This document shows positions 1 to 7,826 of a stretch of DNA of 16,122 bases, one piece after another (the stretch's first letter is position 1; every line of letters begins with the position of its first letter). This stretch comes from an uncultured Holophagaceae bacterium (GTDB lineage Bacteria > Acidobacteriota > Holophagae > Holophagales > Holophagaceae). The notes under the pieces were generated by a model. The model did no database searches and was not told the origin of the DNA. It worked only from the letters and a program-made list of their open reading frames with translations. The stretch lies in NCBI GenBank assembly GCA_903927605.1, contig CAIYNT010000233.1, positions 1 through 16,122 on the forward strand. Reading direction: 5' to 3'. The position numbers were made by a program, and so were the translations under genes.

Positions 1-1
1 G

Positions 2-1903
2 GCGGCCGTGGAGGGCAAGCTGGCCACCCGCGCCGACGCCACCAAGCACCAGGGCGACTACCGCAAGATCGTCCAGGGCGTGAACGACTGTCTGGATGCC
101 GTCATTGGGCCGCTCAATGTGACAGCCGCCTACGTAGACCAGATCTCCAAGGGCGTGATCCCCCCAGTCATCACCGACAACTACAATGGCGACTTCAATA
201 TCATCAAGAACAACCTGAACAACATGGTCAAGATGATGAGCGACCTGCTCGCCCAGACCGACATCATCATCCAGGGCGCCGCCAATGGCGAACTCGACAA
301 GCGCGCCAACGCCGATATGTTCGTGGGCGGCTGGAACCAGCTGGTCAAGGGCGTCAACCAGGCCATCACCAACATCGTCGATCCCATGAACGTGACCGCC
401 GACTATGTGGACAAGGTGGCCAAGGGCATCATCCCGCCCACCATCACCACCGAATACAAGGGTCAGTACAACATCATCAAGAACAACCTGAACAACATGG
501 TCAAGATGATGAGCGACCTGCTGGCAGAGACCGACATCATCATCCAGGGCGCGATCAATGGCGAGCTCGACAAGCGCGCCAACGCCGACTTGTTTGTGGG
601 GGGCTGGAACCAGCTGGTCAAGGGCGTCAACGAAGCGATCACCAACATCATCAATCCGCTGAATGTGACCGCAAGCTATGTGGCCCGCATCGGCAAGGGT
701 GAGATCCCGCCCAAGATCACGGACAAGTACAACGGGGATTTCAACACCATCAAGGACAACATCAACTCCTGCATCGACGGGCTGCAGGGCCTGGTGGAGG
801 CCAACAACGTCATCCAGCGCATGGCCCAGAACGACTTCACCGTGCAGGTGGTGGGCCAGTACCAGGGCATCTTCGAGGAACTGGGCAAGGCCATCAACGA
901 AACCATCGGCCAGATGCGGGAGGCCCTCCTGCAGGTCCAGGAAGGCGCCCTGGCCATCGCCACGGCCTCGGGCGAAATCGCCATGGGCAACCAGGACCTC
1001 AGCAGCCGGACCGAAGAACAGGCAGCCAACCTCGAGGAGACCGCCAGCGGCCTGGAGCAGATCACCAGCAACGTGAACCTGACCGCGGACAATGCCCAGT
1101 CCGCCAACCAAGAAGCGGTCAAGGCCCGCCAGGTGGCCCAGGACGGCGGCACCGCCGTCACCCAGGTCATCGCCGCCATGGAATCCATCAACGCCTCCTC
1201 CGCCAAGATCAACGAGATCATCGGCGTGGTGGACGAGATCGCCTTCCAGACCAACCTGCTCGCGCTCAATGCAGCCGTTGAGGCCGCCCGGGCCGGGGAA
1301 CAGGGCCGCGGTTTCGCCGTGGTCGCCGCCGAGGTGCGCAACCTGGCCAAGCGCAGCGCCGACGCCGCCAAGGAGATCAAGGGACTGATCCGCGAAAGCG
1401 TGGCCAAGTCCCAGGACGGCAGCAAGGTGGCCGCCCACGCGGGGGAGACCATCCAGGAGGTGGTGGCCAATGTGCAGCGCGTTACCGCCCTCGTGGGCGA
1501 GATCGCCAACGCCACCCAGGAGCAGAGCACCGGCCTGATCGAGCTCAACAAGGCCGTGGTGCAGATGGACGAAGTCACCCAGCAGAACGCCGCCCTGGTG
1601 GAGGAGGCCGCCGCTGCCGCCGAAACCCTGGACAGCCAGGCCCATGCGCTGGCCGAAGTGGTCTCACGCTTCAAGACCGGCACGGAGGTCCGCCGCATGG
1701 AGAACAGCAGGACCACGGCCACCCCCCATGGGACAGCCCATCCGGCCGCTTCCAAGAAGACCATCACCACGCGCAAGGCCGTGGTGGCTGGGGTTACCAC
1801 CAAGGGTTCGGTCAAGGGGTCGGCCCTGCCTGAACTGGGCACCACCAAGCGGCCCGTGGCCACCCCCAAAGGTGGCGATGACGGCCAGTGGGAATCCTTC
1901 TGA
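2..1903 (+). CDS. Poly-HAMP methyl-accepting chemotaxis protein, 5'-partial
   Basis: Receptor that passes a stimulus to the CheA-CheW kinase complex. The reading frame is already open at the window edge, so the true start is upstream; residue 1 here is the GTG at base 8. Residues 4 to about 275 are HAMP-like units arranged in 91-residue repeats, then a last divergent HAMP-like unit to about 300. The signalling hairpin tip is fully canonical ([18 protein letters not shown] starting at residue 410, ending EVRNLA at 447), flanked by Glu/Gln-rich methylation helices (around 350 and 525). From about residue 556 a roughly 75-residue Pro/Thr/Lys-rich linker ends in QWESF, matching the NWETF-type CheR/CheB docking pentapeptide. 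No membrane segment is visible in this part, so location (cytoplasmic or anchored upstream) is open. It heads the che gene run, 98 bases before cheW. Confidence 0.96.
   Translation, partial: AAVEGKLATRADATKHQGDYRKIVQGVNDCLDAVIGPLNVTAAYVDQISKGVIPPVITDNYNGDFNIIKNNLNNMVKMMSDLLAQTDIIIQGAANGELDKRANADMFVGGWNQLVKGVNQAITNIVDPMNVTADYVDKVAKGIIPPTITTEYKGQYNIIKNNLNNMVKMMSDLLAETDIIIQGAINGELDKRANADLFVGGWNQLVKGVNEAITNIINPLNVTASYVARIGKGEIPPKITDKYNGDFNTIKDNINSCIDGLQGLVEANNVIQRMAQNDFTVQVVGQYQGIFEELGKAINETIGQMREALLQVQEGALAIATASGEIAMGNQDLSSRTEEQAANLEETASGLEQITSNVNLTADNAQSANQEAVKARQVAQDGGTAVTQVIAAMESINASSAKINEIIGVVDEIAFQTNLLALNAAVEAARAGEQGRGFAVVAAEVRNLAKRSADAAKEIKGLIRESVAKSQDGSKVAAHAGETIQEVVANVQRVTALVGEIANATQEQSTGLIELNKAVVQMDEVTQQNAALVEEAAAAAETLDSQAHALAEVVSRFKTGTEVRRMENSRTTATPHGTAHPAASKKTITTRKAVVAGVTTKGSVKGSALPELGTTKRPVATPKGGDDGQWESF
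17..835 (+). repeat. Three tandem 273-bp repeats (poly-HAMP array)
   Basis: In-frame direct repeats with a 273-base (91-codon) period at about 17-289, 290-562 and 563-835. Anchor codons align without gaps: the codon starting ELDKRANA is at 290 and 563, and the first codon of IIKNN is at 200 and 473. Bases 200-249 and 473-522 are identical over 50 bases; the first half of copy 1 and the second half of copy 3 are more diverged. Each repeat encodes two HAMP-like halves, one with a [14 protein letters not shown] core and one with an NVTAxYVxxxxKGxIPPxIT core. Confidence 0.92.
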
Positions 1904-1965
1904 ATCCGGCCCATGAACCGCAGGAAACTCGCCTTTCCGATCCCTCCAACCGATTGATTCCTTAC

Positions 1966-1989
1966 ACCGGTCCCCTCCGGGGGATCGGT
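1966..1989 (+). promoter_or_regulatory. Hairpin just upstream of the cheW ribosome binding site
   Basis: Bases 1966-1975 (ACCGGTCCCC) pair with 1980-1989 (GGGGATCGGT) around a TCCG tetraloop, giving a 10-bp stem with one G-U pair. It lies in the 98-base gap between the receptor and cheW, and ends two bases before the GGAG ribosome binding site at 1992-1995. No T-run follows, so it does not look like an intrinsic terminator. It could be an mRNA processing or stability element or adjust cheW translation; function is inferred only. Confidence 0.5.
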
Positions 1990-2001
1990 ACGGAGAACGC
2001 C

Positions 2002-2502
2002 ATGGCCACCACTGAAGCCAGTTCGCAGGGTCTCCAGCAGGTGCTCTGCTTCGCCCTCGCGGACGAAGCCTACGCCCTGCCCATCATGAAGGTCCGGGAG
2101 ATCCAGGCCCAGGCCACCATCACCCGGATCCCCAAGGCTCCGCCCTACATGCCGGGGGTCATCAACCTCCGGGGGGCGATCGTACCCATCCTGGAGCTGC
2201 GCCATCGCTTCTCCCTTGGCGAAGCCCCCGAGGACACCCGACCCGTCATCGTCATCGTGGAGGTCCAGGGCCGCACCCTGGGCATCCGCGTGGACTCGGT
2301 GTCCGATGTGCTGGATCTGGATCCCAACGCCATCCGACCCGCCCCGGAACTGGGCACCCAGAGTGCCCTGGGTCGCGAGTTCATCGCGGGCCTGGCCAAG
2401 CTGCCGGGGTCCACCGGCGACGAAGCCATGCTGATTCTGCTCGACCTGGACCGCCTGCTTTCCGATGGTGAGCTCTCGGCCCTCGAAAACGCCACGGCCT
2501 GA
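2002..2502 (+). CDS. cheW: CheW chemotaxis coupling protein
   Basis: Cytoplasmic SH3-like adaptor that links receptors to the CheA kinase. The 166-residue length is normal for CheW. The CheW fold is visible from residue 13: LCFALADEAYALPIMKVREI, then the hallmark PGVINLRGAIVPILELR (residues 51-67) that holds the conserved NLRG arginine (Arg58), and a C-terminal ILLDLDRLL strand. I chose the ATG at 2002 because GGAG at 1992-1995 is 6 bases upstream; the frame is open further upstream, but that part overlaps the preceding receptor gene and has no CheW similarity. It is followed 4 bases later by the STAS gene. No other stand-alone CheW is present in the window, so it probably serves the receptors encoded beside it. 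Confidence 0.96.
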   Translation: MATTEASSQGLQQVLCFALADEAYALPIMKVREIQAQATITRIPKAPPYMPGVINLRGAIVPILELRHRFSLGEAPEDTRPVIVIVEVQGRTLGIRVDSVSDVLDLDPNAIRPAPELGTQSALGREFIAGLAKLPGSTGDEAMLILLDLDRLLSDGELSALENATA

Positions 2503-2506
2503 TTTC

Positions 2507-2809
2507 ATGGCACGGAAACCGGCCCCCCTCAAGCAGCCCCTCGCCTTCGAGGGCGATCTGGATGTCTTCTCCATCCATCAGCAGTGGGAGAAGGCCCTGC
2601 CCTTGCTCACCACCGGGAACAGCAGTGCGGAAGTGGACCTCTCCTCCGTCGGGGACCTGGATCTGTCCGGGCTCCAGCTGCTCTGCGCCCTGGACCGGGA
2701 CCTCCAGTCCAAGGGCATTCCGTTCACGGTGGTGGGCGCCAAGGCTGAGTGGAAGGATCGCTTCGCTTCGCTTGGGCTGAGCCGCATGTTCGACCCAGGG
2801 CAACCATGA
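2507..2809 (+). CDS. Small STAS-domain protein in the chemotaxis operon
   Basis: A 100-residue single-domain protein with a STAS fold signature: VDLSSVGDLDLSGLQLLCAL (residues 43-62) followed by KGIPFTVVG and a final amphipathic helix. STAS proteins such as SpoIIAA and MlaB act as small phospho-switch or partner-binding modules; the usual phospho-acceptor Ser/Thr before glycine corresponds to Ser54 in D-L-S-G. ATG 2507 is chosen because it lies 4 bases after the cheW stop; no strong ribosome binding site is seen, so reinitiation is likely. An in-frame ATG at 2465 would overlap cheW and add a non-STAS tail. The stop overlaps the next start (ATGA). No kinase or phosphatase partner (RsbW, SpoIIE type) is in the window, so its partner is unknown. 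Confidence 0.85.
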   Translation: MARKPAPLKQPLAFEGDLDVFSIHQQWEKALPLLTTGNSSAEVDLSSVGDLDLSGLQLLCALDRDLQSKGIPFTVVGAKAEWKDRFASLGLSRMFDPGQP

Positions 2810-3870
2810 GCCGCTGGTTCTCCGGCAGCTCCGCCACGGGGCCGGCGCTGGCCGAGGAACCTGTTGGCCAGCCTTCGGGGCTGTCGCCAATCCTGCTCCG
2901 GCTGGCCGCCCGTGAAGCCTCCATGCTGGAAGGGCAGGTGAACTTCCTGACTCCAGAGCTGCTCCAGGTGGACAGCCTGGTCCGGGAGGCGGCCGGCACC
3001 CTCGAGGACGCCCTGAAGACGCTGGATCGCAGCGTGCAGGGCCAGCACGCCCTGGTGGATGAAGTCCAGGCGGCCATGCGCCTCTCCATGGAGGGGAACG
3101 GGGGTACGGGAGGGTTCGAGACCATGAGCAGCACGATCACCGGCACCCTGGAAGGCTTTGTGAACCACATGGCGGAGGTGTCCCGCTCCACGGTGGAACT
3201 GGTGGCGCAGGTGGACGACATCCGCGAGCGCTCCCAGCGCATGGAGAACATGCTGGGGGAACTGGCCGAGATCGCCGGACGCACTCACCTGCTCTCCCTG
3301 AATGCCAGCATCGAGGCGGCCCACGCTCGGCAGTTCGGGGCGGGCTTCGCCGTGGTGGCCGGGGAGGTCTCCAAGCTGGCGGACCGCAGCACGGCCCTGA
3401 GCGCCACCATCCAGGAGCAGGTCACAGGCACGCGGCTGGCCCTGGAGCGCACGGACGCCCAGGTGCAGGCCATCGCCAGCAAGGATCTGAACAGGGCCAT
3501 GCAGTCCAAGGACGAGTCCGAGGCCCTGGTGAACTCGCTCCAGACCTGCAATCTGCACGTCAAGAACCTGGTGGGCCAGCTCGAGGACAATGCCCGGAAG
3601 ATCTCCAAGCAGGTGGGCCACGTGGTGCGCAGCCTCCAGTTCGAGGATCTCGTCCATCAAACCCTCATGGCCTGCCTGAAGGAACTGGGCAACCTGATGG
3701 AGCAGGGCGAGGCGTGGAAGGCGCTGGAGACCAGACTGACGGCCGGGGAACCGGCGGCCCCTGCCCTGGCCGACCTCGAGTCCCGGCTGGTCGAGATCGA
3801 AGCAGCCCGAGTGCAGTTCCGCGCGGTGAAGAGCAGTTCGCTCGCCGCCGGTGAAGTCGACCTTTTCTGA
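2806..3870 (+). CDS. Short cytoplasmic receptor-like (MCP signalling domain) protein
   Basis: 354 residues, almost all helical, with no transmembrane segment, HAMP or sensor domain. The MCP hairpin tip is recognisable at residues 155-192 (LLSLNASIEAA, then GAGFAVVAGEVSKLAD) but departs from consensus: FQTN is GRTH, and the Arg and Glu of the usual AARAGEQ are His173 and Gln176. After the return helix, residues 279-285 read FEDLVHQ, similar to the FQDLTGQ active motif of CheZ. The start is the ATG overlapping the STAS stop (ATGA), giving an MSRWFSG N-terminus; an earlier in-frame ATG would overlap the STAS gene. It ends 14 bases before cheY. Likely a soluble signalling protein that joins the CheA array or modulates CheY-P; the exact role is unknown. 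Confidence 0.85.
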   Translation: MSRWFSGSSATGPALAEEPVGQPSGLSPILLRLAAREASMLEGQVNFLTPELLQVDSLVREAAGTLEDALKTLDRSVQGQHALVDEVQAAMRLSMEGNGGTGGFETMSSTITGTLEGFVNHMAEVSRSTVELVAQVDDIRERSQRMENMLGELAEIAGRTHLLSLNASIEAAHARQFGAGFAVVAGEVSKLADRSTALSATIQEQVTGTRLALERTDAQVQAIASKDLNRAMQSKDESEALVNSLQTCNLHVKNLVGQLEDNARKISKQVGHVVRSLQFEDLVHQTLMACLKELGNLMEQGEAWKALETRLTAGEPAAPALADLESRLVEIEAARVQFRAVKSSSLAAGEVDLF

Positions 3871-3884
3871 CCAGGAGCTGAACG

Positions 3885-4247
3885 ATGGGCCGTCTCATCC
3901 TCACCGTCGATGACTCGAGCACGATGCGCCAGATGATCGCCTTCACCCTCAAGGGCGCCAACTTCGAGGTGGTCGAGGCGGGGGATGGTGTGGAGGCTCT
4001 CGAAGTGGCCAAGGGGAAGAAGCTTTCCCTCGTCATCACGGACGTGAACATGCCGAGGATGGACGGCATCACGCTGGTCCAGCGTCTGCGGGCCCTGCCC
4101 GAGTTCAAGTTCACGCCCATCCTGGTGCTCACCACCGAATCCGATGCGGCCATGAAGCAGAAGGGCAAGGAGGCGGGTGCCACGGGTTGGATCGTCAAGC
4201 CCTTCAGTCCCGAGAAGCTCCTGGATGTGGTGAACAAGGTCCTCTGA
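3885..4247 (+). CDS. cheY: CheY response regulator
   Basis: A 120-residue single receiver domain, the usual CheY length, with no output domain. All active-site residues are present: acidic pair Asp9-Asp10, phospho-acceptor Asp53 in ITDVNMPRMDG, Thr83 in LVLTTES and Lys105 in IVKPFSP. Phosphorylated by CheA, it would act on the flagellar motor (or another output). The start is supported by AGGAG at 3873-3877, 7 bases upstream, the best ribosome binding site in the operon, in keeping with the need for CheY in excess of the other parts. The start of cheA follows 8 bases after its stop. Confidence 0.97.
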   Translation: MGRLILTVDDSSTMRQMIAFTLKGANFEVVEAGDGVEALEVAKGKKLSLVITDVNMPRMDGITLVQRLRALPEFKFTPILVLTTESDAAMKQKGKEAGATGWIVKPFSPEKLLDVVNKVL

Positions 4248-4255
4248 GGTGCGGC

Positions 4256-6355
4256 ATGTCTGATGCGATGGCTCAATTCCGGGACGCCTTCTTCGAGGAG
4301 GCCACCGAGCTTGCGGACGGCATGGAGGCCACCCTCCTGTCCCTCGATCTGGCTGCCGTGGAGGTCGAGGATCTCCATTCCCTGTTCCGGGCCGCGCATT
4401 CCATCAAGGGCAACGCAGGTACCTTCGGTTTTCCCGCCGTGGCTTCCTTCACACACCAACTGGAGAGCACCCTGGAACCCGTCCGGCAGGGCACCCGGCC
4501 CATGACCCCCGATCTGCGGGAACTGCTGCTGCAGGGCGTGGACCTCATCCGCAGCCACCTGCACCACGCCCGGCGTGAGGAGAGCCTGCCCCTCAAGGAA
4601 CAGCAGGCCCAAACCGCGCTCATCGCCCGCCTCCAGCAGGACAGTGGAACCGCTGCGCCCCCACCGGCACCTGCCCCGTCGACCCCCGCGAAGTCCGAAT
4701 CACTGAAGGGAGCCAAGGGGTTCTCCATCCGGTTCGAGGCGCCCGTGGACGCCTTCCGCCGAGGCGTGAACCTTGAACGGCTCTTCCGGGATCTCGCCAG
4801 GCTCGGTCATCTCCATTGCTGGCCTGACCTCACCCGAATTCCCCCCGTGGACCGGATGGACCCCGAGGACTGCCACCTGGCCTGGGACATCCGGCTGGAG
4901 ACCACTCATCCCCAGATGGACGTGGCGGAGGTCTTCGAGTTCGTGGCGGACGGTGACAACCTGCGCCTCCAGCCCCTCACCCCTGAAGGGGCCGTGCCAA
5001 ACCTGGGTGAGATCCTCCAGGTGGAGGCAGACGTCAGCCCCGCGGACATCCGCGAGGCCCTGTCCCAGCAAAAACGCCTGGGCGAGCTGCTGGTGGATAT
5101 GGGCAAGGTCAAGCCCGAAGCCCTCAACAAGGCCCTCGAGCAGCAGCTGAAGAAGAAGAACCAGGCCGAGGCCTCCACGGTGCGGGTGGCCACGGAGAAG
5201 ATCGACCGCCTGGTGAACCTGGTGGGTGAGCTGGTCATCACCCAGGCCATGCTGACCCAGGCCTCCCAGCAGGCGAACACCATGCAGGGCGAGGAGATGA
5301 TGAGCGCGGCCCTGCTGCAGCTGGACCGGCAGACCCGGGAGCTGCAGGAGCGGGTCATGGGCATCCGCATGGTGCCAGTCGAAATGGTGTTCTCCCGGTT
5401 CCCGCGCATGGTCCACGAGCTGGGCAAGCAGCTGGGCAAGGATGTGGAACTGGTGATGGAAGGCCAGGCCACGGAGCTGGACAAGACCTTCATCGAGATG
5501 CTGGTGGATCCCCTGACGCATCTGGTCCGCAACGCCGTGGACCATGGCATGGAAACCAAGGAGGAGCGCCTTCAGACTGGCAAGCCGGCCATGGGCACCA
5601 TCGCCCTGCGCGCCTCCAGCCGCGGCGGCCACATCCACATCGAGGTCAAGGACGATGGCAAGGGCCTGAACCGGGACCGCATCTTGCAGAAGGCCCTGGA
5701 CCGGGGCCTCATCCCCCCGGGCAGCCGCCCTTCGGAGGAGGAACTGAATCTGCTCATCTTCGAACCTGGCTTCTCCACCGTGGAGCAGGTCTCGGACCTG
5801 TCCGGCCGCGGCGTGGGCATGGACGTGGTGCGCCAGAACGTGCGCGGCCTGGGCGGGCGCATCGAGGTGGAGAGCCTGCCTGGCCGGGGCACCCTGATCC
5901 GCCTGGTGCTGCCCCTCACCCTGGCCATCCTCGATGGGCTCACCGTCCGGGTGGGCGAGGAGACCTATGTCTTCCCCCTGGCCTCGGTGTTGGAGAGTTT
6001 CCAGCGCCAGGCTGGGGACGTGCAGACCGTCAAGGGCGACCGCGAGGTCATCAGCCTCCGGGGCGAGTTCATCCCGGTGGTGCGGCTGCAGAGCCTGCTG
6101 GCGGTGGGCACCCATATCGAGGCCACTGACCGCACCCTGCTGGTGCTGGTGGAATCCGAGGGCCGCCGGGCGGCCATGGCCGTGGACGAACTGCTCGGCC
6201 AGCAGCAGGTGGTCATCAAGAGCCTGGAGACCCACTACCGAAGGGTGGAGGGGATCTCGGGCGCCACCATCCTCGGGGATGGCCGCGTGGCTCTGATCCT
6301 CGACGTGCCAGGCCTCATGCGACTGGAGGCCAGCGCGGCCACGGTCGGCGCATGA
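4256..6355 (+). CDS. cheA: CheA histidine kinase
   Basis: A 699-residue chemotaxis kinase. In order: HPt domain with phospho-accepting His48 in AAHSIKGNAGTFG; a Pro/Ala linker; a response-regulator-binding (P2-like) domain at about 156-240 (FSIRFEAP, RLFRDLARLG, DPEDCHLAWDI); a helical LGELLVDMGKV segment at 260-298; P3 dimerisation from about 309 (VRVATEKIDRLVNLVGELVI); the ATPase with N box (HLVRNAVDHG, Asn426), G1 (DDGKG, 466-470) and G2 (GRGVGMDVV from 517); and a P5 CheW-like domain from about 554. The ATG at 4256 has GAGG 6 bases upstream and starts exactly at the HPt domain; the frame is open upstream, but that part overlaps cheY. The stop overlaps cheR (ATGA). All catalytic motifs look intact. 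Confidence 0.97.
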   Translation: MSDAMAQFRDAFFEEATELADGMEATLLSLDLAAVEVEDLHSLFRAAHSIKGNAGTFGFPAVASFTHQLESTLEPVRQGTRPMTPDLRELLLQGVDLIRSHLHHARREESLPLKEQQAQTALIARLQQDSGTAAPPPAPAPSTPAKSESLKGAKGFSIRFEAPVDAFRRGVNLERLFRDLARLGHLHCWPDLTRIPPVDRMDPEDCHLAWDIRLETTHPQMDVAEVFEFVADGDNLRLQPLTPEGAVPNLGEILQVEADVSPADIREALSQQKRLGELLVDMGKVKPEALNKALEQQLKKKNQAEASTVRVATEKIDRLVNLVGELVITQAMLTQASQQANTMQGEEMMSAALLQLDRQTRELQERVMGIRMVPVEMVFSRFPRMVHELGKQLGKDVELVMEGQATELDKTFIEMLVDPLTHLVRNAVDHGMETKEERLQTGKPAMGTIALRASSRGGHIHIEVKDDGKGLNRDRILQKALDRGLIPPGSRPSEEELNLLIFEPGFSTVEQVSDLSGRGVGMDVVRQNVRGLGGRIEVESLPGRGTLIRLVLPLTLAILDGLTVRVGEETYVFPLASVLESFQRQAGDVQTVKGDREVISLRGEFIPVVRLQSLLAVGTHIEATDRTLLVLVESEGRRAAMAVDELLGQQQVVIKSLETHYRRVEGISGATILGDGRVALILDVPGLMRLEASAATVGA

Positions 6356-7215
6356 GCCCTGCGGCACGTCCCAGCAGGGATCCCCTGCTCCTGGATCGGG
6401 AGCAGCTTTCCCCTGCCATCTTCGGCGCCCTTCGAAATCTTCTCCACAGCCATACTGGCATCGCCCTGGCACCCCACAAGCTCACCATGGTGCAGTCCCG
6501 GCTGGCCAAGCGGCTGCGCCTCCTGGGGATCGCGACCTATGAGGATTACCTCGAGCGGGTTAGCGGCCCCCAGTCCCCGGAGTGGCCGGAGTTCATCAAC
6601 GCCCTCACCACCAACCTCACCAGCTTCTTCCGCGAAGGCCACCACTTCACTCGCCTGCCGGAGCTCTTGCAGCCTGTGGCCAGGGCTTCCCGTCGCCTCC
6701 GGATCTGGAGCGCCGGCTGCTCCACCGGCGAGGAACCGTACACCCTGGCCATGACCCTCCTGAAGGCCTTCGGAGCTTCAAGGCCCATCCAGATCCTGGC
6801 CACAGACCTGGATACGGCCGTACTTGATACCGCTGCCGCCGGCACCTATCCCCTGGCCCGCATCGAGGACCTGGACCCCGAGTGGAAACGACTGGCCTTC
6901 CTCAAGGGCACCGGCACTCACCAGGGCCTGATTCGCGTCCGGCCGGAAGTGCGTCAGCTCATCACTTTCCAGCGACTGAACCTCCTGGACGAGGCCTGGC
7001 CCCTGGGGGACGAACCCTTCCAGGCCATCTTCTGCCGGAACGTGATGATCTACTTCGACAAGCCCACTCAGCGGAAGCTGCTCCAACGGTTCCACGCCAT
7101 GCTGGCGCCCGGAGGACTGCTCTTCGTCGGCCATTCCGAGGCTCTCCTGGATGGCAACCTGGGCTTCCAGTCCCTGGGCCAGACCATCTACCAGCGCAAA
7201 GCCCCGGCACCATGA
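6352..7215 (+). CDS. cheR: CheR receptor methyltransferase
   Basis: A 287-residue S-adenosylmethionine-dependent methyltransferase that methylates receptor glutamates for adaptation. The N-terminal helical domain includes TNLTSFFRE (87-95); the SAM-binding motif is WSAGCSTGEEPYT (119-131); FCRNVMIYF at 227-235 is the conserved catalytic-domain motif. The beta-subdomain has KGTGTHQGLIRVR (185-197), nearly the same as the GTGPHEGLVRVR loop of E. coli CheR, which binds the receptor C-terminal pentapeptide. This fits the QWESF tail of the receptor at the head of the operon. Start ATG overlaps the cheA stop and its own stop overlaps cheD, so translation is coupled at both ends; neither start has a clear ribosome binding site. 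Confidence 0.97.
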   Translation: MSPAARPSRDPLLLDREQLSPAIFGALRNLLHSHTGIALAPHKLTMVQSRLAKRLRLLGIATYEDYLERVSGPQSPEWPEFINALTTNLTSFFREGHHFTRLPELLQPVARASRRLRIWSAGCSTGEEPYTLAMTLLKAFGASRPIQILATDLDTAVLDTAAAGTYPLARIEDLDPEWKRLAFLKGTGTHQGLIRVRPEVRQLITFQRLNLLDEAWPLGDEPFQAIFCRNVMIYFDKPTQRKLLQRFHAMLAPGGLLFVGHSEALLDGNLGFQSLGQTIYQRKAPAP

Positions 7216-7826
7216 GCCCACCTTCCGTCCCGCTGGTCCATGGCCGCGCCTCGAAGTACCTGGACCGCCACTTCAACCGCCAGGCCATGAAGATCCTGCC
7301 GGGCGAGTTCTACGCCACAGACCAGGACGAGGTGATCGTCACGGTCCTTGGCAGCTGCGTGGCGGCCTGCCTGCTGGATCCCATCGCCATGGTGGGCGGC
7401 ATGAACCACTTCATGCTGCCGGTGAACCTGCGAGAGCGGGATCCGGACGTCTTCTACGCGGCCCGATACGGCGCGGCGGCCATGGAGTTCCTCATCAACA
7501 ATCTCCTCCACCTGGGCGCCCAGCGGGATCGCCTGGTGGCGAAGGCCTTCGGCGGCGGCCGCGTGATGGAGGGCATGTCCTCGGACGTGGGCGGCCAGAA
7601 CGTGGACTTCGTGCGCCAGTTCCTGCGGAACGAGGGCATTCCCCTCTGGAGCGAGGACATGGGCGGTCTCCATCCCCGCAAGGTCTACTTCTTCCCCCAC
7701 ACAGGACAGGTGCTGGTCAAGCGCATGGAGCGCACCAACAACAACACGGTCCTCAATCGCGAGCTGACCTATTTCCAGGAAGTCACCGGCCGGCCGATAG
7801 ATGGAGATGTGGAGCTGTTCACATGA
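7212..7826 (+). CDS. cheD: CheD receptor glutamine deamidase
   Basis: A 204-residue CheD. This family deamidates receptor glutamines to methylatable glutamates and in some bacteria also works with CheC. The catalytic cysteine and histidine are seen: Cys49 in VTVLGSCVAACLLD and His66 in GGMNHFMLP; Thr44 is the probable third residue. The conserved KAFGGGRV motif and the VYFFPHTGQVLVKR C-terminal strand are present. The N-terminal extension of about 25 residues before LPGEFYATDQDE is normal for proteobacterial-type CheDs. Start and stop overlap cheR and cheB as ATGA. No CheC is found in the window, so the CheC-stimulated CheY-P loop known in Bacillus and Thermotoga cannot be assumed here. Confidence 0.96.
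   Translation: MSPPSVPLVHGRASKYLDRHFNRQAMKILPGEFYATDQDEVIVTVLGSCVAACLLDPIAMVGGMNHFMLPVNLRERDPDVFYAARYGAAAMEFLINNLLHLGAQRDRLVAKAFGGGRVMEGMSSDVGGQNVDFVRQFLRNEGIPLWSEDMGGLHPRKVYFFPHTGQVLVKRMERTNNNTVLNRELTYFQEVTGRPIDGDVELFT

Noticed and set aside
17..835. Tandem repeats as a possible CRISPR array or minisatellite
   Set aside because: The 273-bp period, frame conservation and HAMP-like translation show protein-domain repeats.
1966..1989. Hairpin as an intrinsic terminator after the first receptor
   Set aside because: No T-run follows and cheW starts 13 bases downstream in the same operon.
676..2574. Long open frame (632 codons) on the minus strand opposite the receptor and cheW
   Set aside because: Low-complexity Ser/Arg/Ala-rich translation with no family resemblance, fully covered by well-recognised genes on the other strand; typical of antisense frames in GC-rich coding DNA.
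4700..6472. Long open frame (590 codons) on the minus strand opposite cheA
   Set aside because: His/Gln/Leu-rich translation with no domains; mirror of the strong codon bias of cheA.
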